A stretch of 64,000 nucleotides of DNA from Streptomyces narbonensis (GTDB lineage: Bacteria > Actinomycetota > Actinomycetes > Streptomycetales > Streptomycetaceae), in NCBI RefSeq assembly GCF_014649015.1, contig NZ_BMSF01000014.1, positions 1 through 64,000 on the forward strand. Reading direction: 5' to 3'. The position numbers and the translations under genes were made by a program. Positions 24,525 to 32,000 of this stretch are shown piece by piece (within the stretch, counting starts at the first letter, position 1; each line of letters begins with the position of its first letter). Below the pieces are notes generated by a model that worked only from the letters and a program-made list of their open reading frames with translations, did no database searches and had not been told where the DNA came from.

Positions 24525-24737
24525 ATGAGTTCATCGTCAGAGGCGACGGGGATTTCCGATCCCGGCCGCTCCGCGTGGTGGCGCGGCGTGGACGACCGGG
24601 AATCCGTCGGCCGGCTCTCCGCCGCCGACTGCCTGGAGCTGATATTCGCCCGCATCCCGGTCGGCGAGGGATCCCGCACCTGGTCCTCCGAGGGATCCCG
24701 CACCTGGTCCTCCGAGGCCCGCACGGCGGAGGTCTGA
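24525..24737 (+). CDS. Small protein, possibly a truncated PNPOx-like remnant
   Basis: 70 aa, ATG behind AAAGAGG. The middle part RLSAADCLELIFARIPVG resembles the opening of pyridoxamine-5'-phosphate-oxidase-like flavin proteins, but the rest of that fold is absent. The C-terminus is a perfect tandem duplication of an 8-residue unit GSRTWSSE encoded by a 24-bp DNA repeat (24666-24713). Its TGA is separated by one base from the ATG of the flavin reductase gene, so the two are translationally coupled. Function unknown; it may be a degraded gene kept as a translated leader for the reductase. Confidence 0.5.
   Translation: MSSSSEATGISDPGRSAWWRGVDDRESVGRLSAADCLELIFARIPVGEGSRTWSSEGSRTWSSEARTAEV
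24666..24713 (+). repeat. Perfect 24-bp tandem duplication in the small gene
   Basis: Two identical adjacent 24-bp copies (24666-24689 and 24690-24713), in frame, doubling the octapeptide GSRTWSSE. Absence of any difference suggests a very recent event. Confidence 0.97.
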
Positions 24738-24738
24738 G

Positions 24739-25275
24739 ATGTCCCCCGTACAGCCCGTCGCCACCGAGGTGACCCCCGCGTCGCTCCGCGAGGTCATGTC
24801 CCGCTTCGCCACCGGCGTCGTCGTCCTCACCGTCGGTGGCGAGAACCCCCACGGCATGACGGCCAACGCCTTCAGCTCCGTCTCGCTCGATCCGCCGACC
24901 GTGCTCTGCTGCATCGGCCACAGCGCCGTCATGCACTCCGCGCTCACCCGGGCCGGACGGTTCGGCGTCTCCGTCATGAGCGCCGAACAGGAGGAGACCA
25001 CCAGGTACTTCGCCGACAAGAAGCGCCCACTCGGACCAGCCCAGTTCGAGCGGATCGACTGGCTGCCCGGCCCCGGCACCGGAGCGCCCCTGCTGTCCGG
25101 CGCCCTCGCGTGGCTGGAGTGCGAGGTCACCGCCGCACACGAGGTCGGCGACCACTCCGTCTTCCTCGGCGAGGTCGTCAGCGCGATGAACGGAGCCGCC
25201 GGCGAGGGACTCCTCTTCTACGAAGGCCGCTTCCGGCGGACCGGTGCCACCACCACCGCCACCGGCGGCCGCTGA
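24739..25275 (+). CDS. Flavin reductase (FMN-binding, two-component monooxygenase partner)
   Basis: 178 aa. Flavin reductase-like domain: FATGVVVLTVGGENPHGMTANAF, then SVSLDPPTVLCCIG, a conserved block SGRFGVSVMS-like (AGRFGVSVMSAEQ) and HSVFLGEV. It supplies reduced FMN or FAD to a partner oxygenase using NAD(P)H. The obvious partner is the acyl-CoA-dehydrogenase-fold protein encoded convergently 138 bp away. It is the second gene of a coupled pair with the 70-aa protein. Comparable reductases occur in coelimycin and argimycin clusters. Confidence 0.92.
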   Translation: MSPVQPVATEVTPASLREVMSRFATGVVVLTVGGENPHGMTANAFSSVSLDPPTVLCCIGHSAVMHSALTRAGRFGVSVMSAEQEETTRYFADKKRPLGPAQFERIDWLPGPGTGAPLLSGALAWLECEVTAAHEVGDHSVFLGEVVSAMNGAAGEGLLFYEGRFRRTGATTTATGGR

Positions 25276-25291
25276 AGGGCGACCGCGGACC

Positions 25292-25353
25292 CGCACACGC
25301 CGATGATCCCGGCGGCCGTCCGGCCGCCGGGATCATCGGCGTCGACGTGTGCG
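25292..25353. terminator. Long bidirectional hairpin between flavin reductase and oxygenase genes
   Basis: A perfect 20-bp stem (25299-25318 with 25321-25340, loop of two bases) is extended outward by CGCACAC (25292-25298) pairing with GTGTGCG (25347-25353) after a small asymmetric bulge. It separates two convergent genes. Confidence 0.88.
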
Positions 25354-25412
25354 AAGGCGTCGACACACGCGAACCCGGGGCCTCCCCGCCCCGGGTCCAC
25401 GCCGTTCCCTCC

Positions 25413-26582
25413 CTACAGGAAGGGGGTCTCCGGGTCGAGACCGAGCAGCGCCCGGCCCTGCACCTCCAGATTGCCGTTCAGCTGCGCCAGCGCGTGCAGG
25501 GAGAAGCCCTGGATGTCACGGTGGAAGCGCTGCAGCGGAACGCTCCGCTGGATCACCGACCCGCCGCTCGCGTTGAACAGCACCTCGACGGCCTCCTTCG
25601 CGAGCTGCGCCGCGAAAGCGGTCTGACCGCGCACGACCGCCTTCTCCTCCAGCGACAGCTGCTCACCCGCGTCGGCCCGCCGCTGCATCAGCTCCAGCCA
25701 CACGCCGGCCAGGGCCTCCGCGGCCGTGATCTTGTTGGCGGCGGTCGCCACCTGGATCTGGGTGAGCGGGTGCTGAGTCTGGTCCGTCCACGAGGTGTAC
25801 GTGATGCCGCGCCCCGGGAGCCGCTCGACGAACAGGTCGTACGCGCCCTTGGCGATGCCGATGAAGACCGCGGCGGCCGCGGCCATCACCTCGCTCACGA
25901 AGCCGTACTCACGCCCGTCCGCACCGCCGTTGGACCGGCCACCGGTCGTGCTGAACAGCAGCTCCTCGAAGCGCCCCACGCGATGGTCCGGGACGAACAC
26001 GTCGTCGGCCGAGGAGGTCGCGCTGCCCGTGCCGGAACCGGCCGAGACCTTCCAGTCGTCGACCACTGTCATGTCGGACATCGGCAGCAGGGCCATGACC
26101 TCTTCGAGGGAGCCGTCCGGGTGCTCCAGCATCGCCGAGGCGAAGTTCCACTGGGCGCCCCGGCAACCGGAGTTGAACCGCCAGCTACCGGTCAGCCGGT
26201 ACCCGCCCTCGACGGGCGTGAGCCTGCCGGTCGGCGCGAAGGCACTGGAGATCCGGACGGAACCCTCGGTGAAGAGCTCCTCCTGCGCCCGGTCGGGATA
26301 GAGCGTCGCCGCCCACGCGCTGGTCGCCCAGACGAAGGTCACCCAGCCGGTCGACGGGCAGCCGCGCGCGACCTCGGCGATGACCTTGGACTGGTCCGCC
26401 AGGTCGAAGTCCAGGCCCCCGAAACGCTTCGGGACGGCTATCCGGAAGACCCCCGCCTTCTCCAGGAGCTCGACGTTCTCGTCGAGAATCCAGCCGCGGT
26501 TCTCCGACTCGACCCCGTTCTCCCTGAGCGTCGGCACGATGCTCCGGACGGATTCCAGTACGGATTCGAGTTCAGCGTTCAT
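25413..26582 (-). CDS. Acyl-CoA-dehydrogenase-fold flavin monooxygenase/dehydrogenase
   Basis: 389 aa. N-terminal helical domain (ELLEKAGVFRIAVPKRFGG), middle beta domain (YRLTGSWRFNSGC, then SADDVFVPDHRV) and C-terminal helical domain with SVPLQRFHRDIQGFSLH. The end HRDIQG and the absence of the usual catalytic Glu loop point to the flavin-dependent monooxygenase branch (HsaA, DszC, VlmH type) rather than a true acyl-CoA dehydrogenase. With the flavin reductase next door it forms a two-component system that could hydroxylate, epoxidise or desaturate the cyclic imine or its polyene side chain, or N-hydroxylate the amine. The start MNAELESV behind AGGGAG is preferred to the GTG/ATG 84 bp upstream, which would swallow the operator region. 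Confidence 0.88.
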   Translation of the reverse strand: MNAELESVLESVRSIVPTLRENGVESENRGWILDENVELLEKAGVFRIAVPKRFGGLDFDLADQSKVIAEVARGCPSTGWVTFVWATSAWAATLYPDRAQEELFTEGSVRISSAFAPTGRLTPVEGGYRLTGSWRFNSGCRGAQWNFASAMLEHPDGSLEEVMALLPMSDMTVVDDWKVSAGSGTGSATSSADDVFVPDHRVGRFEELLFSTTGGRSNGGADGREYGFVSEVMAAAAAVFIGIAKGAYDLFVERLPGRGITYTSWTDQTQHPLTQIQVATAANKITAAEALAGVWLELMQRRADAGEQLSLEEKAVVRGQTAFAAQLAKEAVEVLFNASGGSVIQRSVPLQRFHRDIQGFSLHALAQLNGNLEVQGRALLGLDPETPFL

Positions 26583-26658
26583 GAGATGCAAACTCCCTGC
26601 TCGATCGTCTCGTTCCGGAGCCGAGCGTACGGCGGGCCGTTCCCCGGCCGATCGGGAC

Positions 26659-26687
26659 GTGGTCACGAGGCGGTCACCGGGGTGTTC
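26659..26687. promoter_or_regulatory. Candidate SARP operator, oxygenase/DinB intergenic region
   Basis: Heptamers GTGGTCA, GCGGTCA and GGTGTTC start at 26659, 26670 and 26681, again with 11-bp period and nearly the same sequence as at 24383. They are 77 bp upstream of the oxygenase ATG. A minus-strand TACGCT (26624-26629) is a possible -10 element 29 bp from the repeats, the same spacing as at the aminotransferase gene. Confidence 0.5.
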
Positions 26688-26793
26688 CGGAATTCCCGAT
26701 TACCGGTCAATTACCGGGCGATTCGCGAGCAGTGGACGAAAGAGGCCGGGGCCGCCCTCCGATTCTCCGGAACATGCGAACGGCTGTGGCAGC

Positions 26794-27387
26794 ATGACTC
26801 GCATGTCTATCTCCTGGCCCGACCGCGTAGTTACCGCCGCCACCGACTGCACCGACATTCTGCAGAAGGCCGCCGATCAGGACTGGTCCGTCAAAGCCCG
26901 GGACAGCGACTGGTCCTGTCGCGAAGTCCTCGACCACACGGCCCTCGGCCTCGTCGGCTATTCGGCGCTCCTCATCGCCCAGCCGTCCGACCGCTTCACC
27001 GGCATGCTCGCCGGGTTCAACGGACAGTCCCCGATCCCCGTCTGCCTCGAAGGCGTCCGCATCTGCGCCACCATCCTGGCCTCGGCCGTGCGCGAGGCGG
27101 ACCCCCAGGTCCGCGCCTTCCACCCCTGGGGCACGTCCGACGGCCCCGGCTTCGCCGCCATGGGCGTCCTCGAGATGGTCGTCCACACCTACGACGTGAC
27201 CGCGGCAATGGGCCTCGACCGGCTGCCGTCGGACGAGCTCTGCGCACCCGTCGTCGAGCGCTTGTTCCCGAACGCCCCGACCGGGCACGCCCCGGCCGAG
27301 ACCCTGCTCTGGTGCACGGGCCGGATCGACCTCCCCGGGCTGCCGCGGCGGCGCGACTGGGGCGGCTGGGACGGCACCGTCCGCTGA
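26794..27387 (+). CDS. DinB/mycothiol-dependent maleylpyruvate isomerase-like protein
   Basis: 197 aa from ATG 26794 (an alternative ATG at 26803 fits as well; neither has a strong ribosome site). The fold is the DinB-like four-helix bundle: SWPDRVVTAATDCTDIL, DSDWSCREVLDHTALGLVGY with the first metal-ligand His, and EMVVHTYDVTAAMGL with the second His pair region. Family members use mycothiol or bacillithiol as cosubstrate, or simply bind a metal. Given that several polyene alkaloids of this type are found as thiol (N-acetylcysteine) adducts, a mycothiol-related role is possible, but that is inference. It is divergent from the oxygenase and upstream of the type II thioesterase on the same strand. 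Confidence 0.75.
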   Translation: MTRMSISWPDRVVTAATDCTDILQKAADQDWSVKARDSDWSCREVLDHTALGLVGYSALLIAQPSDRFTGMLAGFNGQSPIPVCLEGVRICATILASAVREADPQVRAFHPWGTSDGPGFAAMGVLEMVVHTYDVTAAMGLDRLPSDELCAPVVERLFPNAPTGHAPAETLLWCTGRIDLPGLPRRRDWGGWDGTVR

Positions 27388-27530
27388 CCGGCCGTCGGCC
27401 GGCCCCCCGGTACGGAGTACGGGAGCGGCAGGAGTACGGCAGAGTCATGGACGCGCACCCGTACGGGAGTCCGTACGCGCATCCGTACAGGAGCCCGAGC
27501 GAGGGCGAGCGAGGACAGGAGGGGGAAGTG

Positions 27531-28283
27531 ATGGACATCGCGTGGCTTCGGCGATTCGGTGGGGTGGGGCAGAAGGAACCGGAGGGTGGGGTTCGGCTGG
27601 TCTGCTTCCCGCACGCGGGCGGCGCCGCCACCTCGTACGTGCAGCTCTCCCGCCTCCTGAGCCCCGCCGTCGACGTGCTGGCCGTGCAGTACCCGGGGCG
27701 GCAGGACCGGCACCGCGAGCGACCGGTCGAGTCCGTCACCCGGCTCGCCGAACTCGTCGCGGACGCCCTGGGCACGGCGGACGGCCGGCCGTACGCCTTC
27801 TTCGGGCACAGCATGGGCGCGGCCGTCGCCTACGAGACGGCGCGCACGCTCGCCGCGCGGTCGGCGCCCGGCCCCCTGCGGCTGTTCCTCTCCGGGCGGG
27901 CCGCGCCGGAGCCGAAGCCCCAGGCCGCCGACCGGATGACGAGCGACGCCGACGTGATCGCGGCGATCCGGATGCTCGGAGGGACGGGCGTGGGCGTCCT
28001 GGACGACCCGGAGCTGATGGAGATGGCCCTGCCGGCCCTCCGCGCCGACTACCGGGCCATCGGCTCGTACGCCTGGGAGCCCGGACCGCCGCTGGACTGC
28101 CCGATCACGGCGCTGGTCGGCGACGAGGACCCCGTGGCCCCCGTCGACAAGGTGGCGGCCTGGAGCGGATTCACCGCCGCGGACACCGATCTGAAGGTCT
28201 TCCCCGGCGGCCACTTCTACCTCGACGGCATCACGGAGGAGATCGGCGACGTGATCACCGCCGCGCTCGGCGTGCGCGTCTGA
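27531..28283 (+). CDS. Type II thioesterase
   Basis: 250 aa, standard alpha/beta hydrolase of the PKS/NRPS editing type. LVCFPHAGGAATSY forms the oxyanion region, GHSMGAA the nucleophile elbow (Ser near residue 94), VGDEDPVAP the acid loop and GGHFYL the catalytic His. It removes misprimed or stalled acyl groups from carrier proteins. ATG follows AGGAGGGGG closely; a GTG three bases earlier is in frame. The same long open frame extends far upstream but overlaps other genes. Its TGA is the first three paired bases of the bidirectional terminator that follows. Since the PKS ends in a reductase domain, this is the cluster's only thioesterase. Confidence 0.93.
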   Translation: MDIAWLRRFGGVGQKEPEGGVRLVCFPHAGGAATSYVQLSRLLSPAVDVLAVQYPGRQDRHRERPVESVTRLAELVADALGTADGRPYAFFGHSMGAAVAYETARTLAARSAPGPLRLFLSGRAAPEPKPQAADRMTSDADVIAAIRMLGGTGVGVLDDPELMEMALPALRADYRAIGSYAWEPGPPLDCPITALVGDEDPVAPVDKVAAWSGFTAADTDLKVFPGGHFYLDGITEEIGDVITAALGVRV

Positions 28284-28355
28284 CAGCACGAAGGAAGAGG
28301 GGCCCTGCTTTCCGGTCGACCGGAAAGCAGGGCCCCTGTCCTTTCGTGCTGTCAG
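28280..28355. terminator. 76-nt bidirectional terminator containing both stop codons
   Basis: An exact-centre palindrome (centre between 28317 and 28318, core CCGGTCGACCGG) with 38-nt arms and three mismatches. The outer arm CTGACAG/CTGTCAG contains the TGA of the thioesterase on one strand and the TGA of the NTF2-like gene on the other, so the two convergent genes end inside one shared hairpin. Confidence 0.93.
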
Positions 28356-28744
28356 CTGCCGTTCGGGTAGTCGATGGCGAAGCGCCACTTGCCGTCCGCG
28401 CCGAGCCGCAGGACGTCGTTGCCCACGCCCTCGTGGACCTCCGCGACCCCGTCGGCGCCCGCGACGTCTATCCGCCAGTCCACGACCAGGAGCGCGGCGT
28501 CGCCCGCCACGTAGGAGTGGCGGAGGGTGGCCGTCATCTTCGGGCCGAGGGAGAGGAACTCGGCGAGCGCGTCCTTCCGTGCCCGGCCGGTGAGCGGCTT
28601 GTCCGCCTCCCAGGCGGAGACCGCCGTCTCGGTGTAGAGCAGATTGACGAGTTCAGGGTCGCCCGAGTTGAAGGCCCGGACGTAGAGCTCGGTCTGCCTG
28701 GTCGCGTCGTCGGTGAGAGCGAAGTTTTCGACAATGCTCGTCAT
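28352..28744 (-). CDS. NTF2-fold (SnoaL/ketosteroid-isomerase-like) protein, copy 1
   Basis: 130 aa. NTF2-like fold: LYVRAFNSGDPELVNLLYTE, LTGRARKDALAEFLSLGPK, YVAGDAALLVVDWRIDV. It is clearly paralogous to the protein at 60061-60465 (shared LTDD, AFNSGD, LSLGPK/LKTGPK, YVAGD, R-DVA), and the two bracket the PKS genes. The family includes cyclases and isomerases without cofactor; here a plausible job is to steer cyclisation, isomerise double bonds in the cyclic imine or form a carbocycle after oxidation. Divergent from the first PKS gene. Confidence 0.85.
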   Translation of the reverse strand: MTSIVENFALTDDATRQTELYVRAFNSGDPELVNLLYTETAVSAWEADKPLTGRARKDALAEFLSLGPKMTATLRHSYVAGDAALLVVDWRIDVAGADGVAEVHEGVGNDVLRLGADGKWRFAIDYPNGS

Positions 28745-28815
28745 AGCGAATTAGTGCCCGCTTTCCATGTGAAGTGCACGGCTGATTCCATTGGCGCTCG
28801 AAGGCTATCTCCGGT

Positions 28816-28844
28816 GACCTCACGAAGGGTTCAGCGAGGGGTAA
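28816..28844. promoter_or_regulatory. Candidate SARP operator, NTF2-like/PKS intergenic region
   Basis: Heptamers with 11-bp period start at 28816 (GACCTCA), 28827 (GGGTTCA) and 28838 (GGGGTAA). Read on the minus strand, the last repeat TGAGGTC is followed by exactly 8 bp and then TAGCCT (28802-28807), the classical SARP promoter geometry for the NTF2-like gene. The repeats are less alike than those at 24383 and 26659. Confidence 0.5.
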
Positions 28845-28908
28845 TCGACCGCCCATGAGTGACCAGGCGATGAGTGAGTTCGACGGCCCGAACCGAGTTA
28901 CCCAGCAT

Positions 28909-28939
28909 TTGCAGAACCTGTTCCGCAGATCTGTATGGT
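28909..28939 (+). promoter_or_regulatory. Possible promoter of the PKS operon
   Basis: TTGCAG (28909-28914) and TATGGT (28934-28939) with a 19-bp spacer, in the otherwise gene-free 275 bp between the divergent NTF2-like and PKS genes. The -10 is good for Streptomyces, the spacing is long. It would give a leader of about 75 nt before the GTG start at 29020. Confidence 0.35.
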
Positions 28940-29019
28940 CGTTGACGTCAGCAAAACCCGTGCCGATCCGCGGGGGGCGGAAAAGCGGCAGTAGTTGGGG
29001 AAGTCCGTTGGGGGATTCA

Positions 29020-32000
29020 GTGACGAAGAAGCGGCCAGGCGTGACGACGAAAGACGGGATTCCCGGGACGGCCCACGAGGGCCGGTCGTCCGGCGGGGGC
29101 CGTTCGCCCGGCGAGGCGACCCGTCCGATGAACGAGGCCATCGCCGTCGTCGGCATGTCCTGCCGGCTGCCGAAGGCCTCGAACCCGACAGCCTTCTGGG
29201 AGCTGCTGCGGAACGGCGAGAGCGCCGTCACCGACGTGCCCCCCGGCCGGTGGGAGTCGGTGCTCGGGGGCCCGGCGCGTGCGGGGGGCGTGAACAGCGC
29301 GGAGGGCGTGGAGCCGGACGGGTCCGGTGTCCGCCGCGGCGGCTTCCTCGACTCCCTCGACCTCTTCGACGCGGCCTTCTTCGGGATCTCGCCCCGTGAG
29401 GCCGCCGCCATGGACCCGCAGCAGCGACTCGTCCTCGAACTCGCCTGGGAGGCGCTGGAGGACGCCGGGATCGTCCCCGGCACCCTCGCCGGAAGCCGCA
29501 CCGCAGTCTTCGTCGGCACCCTCCGGGACGACTACACGAGCCTCCTCTACCAGCACGGCGAGCAGGCCATCACCCAGCACACCATGGCGGGCGTCAGCCG
29601 CGGCGTCATCGCCAACCGCGTCTCGTACCACCTCGGTTTGCAGGGCCCGAGCCTGACCGTCGACACCGCGCAGTCCTCCTCGCTCGTCGCCGTGCACCTG
29701 GCCTGCGAGTCCCTGCGCGCGGGGGAGTCCACGACGGCCCTCGTCGCCGGCGTGAACCTCAACATCCTCGCGGAGAGCGCCGTCACCGAGGAGCGCTTCG
29801 GCGGCCTCTCCCCGGACGGCACCGCCTACACCTTCGACGCGCGGGCCAACGGATTCGTCCGGGGCGAGGGCGGCGGAGTCGTCGTCCTCAAGCCCCTCGC
29901 CCTCGCCCTCGCCGACGGGGACCGTGTCCACGGCATCATCCGCGCCGGCGCGGTCAACAACGACGGAGCCACCCCGGGTCTCACCGTGCCCAGCAGGACC
30001 GCCCAGGAGCAGGTGCTGCGCGAGGCGTACCGCAAGGCGGACCTGGACCCGGCCGCCGTCCAGTACGTCGAACTCCACGGCACCGGCACCCCCGTCGGCG
30101 ACCCCATCGAGGCGGCCGCGCTCGGCACCGTCCTCGGCGCGGCCCGCCCGGCGGACGAACCCCTGCTCGTCGGCTCGGCCAAGACCAACGTGGGGCACCT
30201 CGAAGGCGCCGCCGGAATCGTCGGCCTCATCAAGACGCTCCTCGCGCTCGGCCGGCGCCGCATCCCGGCGAGCCTCAACTTCCGCACTCCCCACCCGGAC
30301 ATCCCGCTCGACACCCTCGGCCTCGACGTGCCCTCCGGACTGCGGGAGTGGCCCCACCTGGACCGCGAACTCGTCGCCGGAGTCAGCTCGTTCGGCATGG
30401 GTGGCACCAACGCCCACGTCGTCCTCAGTGAAGGTCCCGCCCGGGACCGCGAGCAGCCCGGCTCCGGCGAGACCCCCGGGACTCCCACCGGCGGCGCGGC
30501 CACACTGCCCTTCGTCGTCACCGGCCGCGGCGGCGAGGCCCTGCGCGCCCAGGCCCGGCGCCTGTACGAGGCCGTCGAAGCGGACCCCGAGCTCACGCCC
30601 GCCGCACTCGCCCGGTCGCTGGTGACCACCCGTACGGTCTTCACCCACCGGTCGGTCGTCCTCGCCCAGGACCGGGCCCGCCTCCTCGACGGCCTGCGCG
30701 ACCTCGCCGCCGGCACGCCCGCGCCGGGCCTGGTCACCGGCACCCCCGCTCCCGGACGCCTCGCCGTCCTGTTCAGTGGCCAGGGTGCTCAACGTGCGGG
30801 CATGGGAATGGAGTTGTACGCCGCCCACCCGGCCTTCGCGGCAGCCTTCGACGCCGTCGCCGCCGAGCTGGACCCCCTCCTCGACCGTCCCCTCGCCGCA
30901 CTCGTCGCGGCGGGCGACACCCTCGACCGGACCGGCCACACCCAGCCCGCGCTCTTCGCCGTGGAGGTCGCCCTCCACCGCCTCGTCGAGTCCTGGGGCG
31001 TCACGCCCGACCTGCTCGCCGGCCACTCCGTCGGCGAGATCAGCGCCGCCCACGTGGCCGGGGTCCTCTCGCTGCGCGACGCCGCACGCCTCGTCGCCGC
31101 CCGCGGGCGCCTCATGCAGGCACTGCCCGAGGGCGGCGCGATGGTCGCCGTCGAGGCGAGCGAGGAGGAGGTGCTGCCGCACCTCGCGGGACGCGAGCGG
31201 GAGCTCTCCCTCGCGGCCGTGAACGGCCCGCGCGCGGTCGTCCTCGCAGGCACCGAGCGTGCCGTCCTCGACGTCGCCGAGCTCCTCCGCGCACAGGGCC
31301 GCCGGACGAAGCGGCTGAGCGTCTCGCACGCCTTCCACTCGCCGCTCATGGAGCCGATGCTCGACGGCTTCCGCCGGGTCGTCGAGGAGCTGGACTTCCA
31401 GGAGCCCCGCGTCGACGTCGTGTCCACGGTCACGGGACTGCCCGTCACGGCCGGCCAGTGGACCGATCCCGGGTACTGGGTGGACCAGGTCCGCAGGCCC
31501 GTACGCTTCCTCGACGCCGTACGCACCCTGGAGGCGTCGGGGGCCGACACCTTCCTGGAGCTCGGTCCCGACGGGGTCTGCTCCGCGATGGCCGCGGACT
31601 CGGTGCGCGACCAGGAGGCCACCACCACGGTCTCCGCCCTCCGCAAGGGCCGCCCGGAGCCCCAGTCGCTGCTCGCCGCACTCGCCACCGTCTTCGTCCG
31701 GGGCCACGAGGTCGACTGGACCTCCGCCCATGGGAGCGGCGACACGGTGAGGGTGCCCCTGCCGACGTACGCCTTCCAGCGCGAACGCCACTGGTTCGAC
31801 GGCACCGCGCGCACGGCGGCGCCCCTCACAGCGGGCCGAACGGGCAGCGGTGCGGGCGAGGGCGCGGGGGCTGCTTCGGGCACGGAGCCTGTTGCCGGGA
31901 GGGGCGAGGGCGGCAGCGATCGTCCGGGCCGCCACGAGACGACCGAGCGCGTGCGGGCGCACGTCGCCGCCGTCCTCGAGTACGACAGCCCGACCCGGGT

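Noticed and set aside
24739..26582. Valanimycin-type N-hydroxylase pair feeding an azoxy pathway with the Ser-activating NRPS
   Set aside because: The flavin reductase plus VlmH-fold enzyme fits such a step, but no seryl-tRNA ligase or seryl transferase genes are seen, the Ser-activating module lies about 18 kb away in another gene group, and the PKS-aminotransferase context explains the pair better. N-hydroxylation is not excluded.
28855..29019. Upstream ATG for PKS 1
   Set aside because: The added 55 residues resemble no KSQ N-terminus and contain a promoter-like TTGCAG/TATGGT; GTG 29020 has a good ribosome site.
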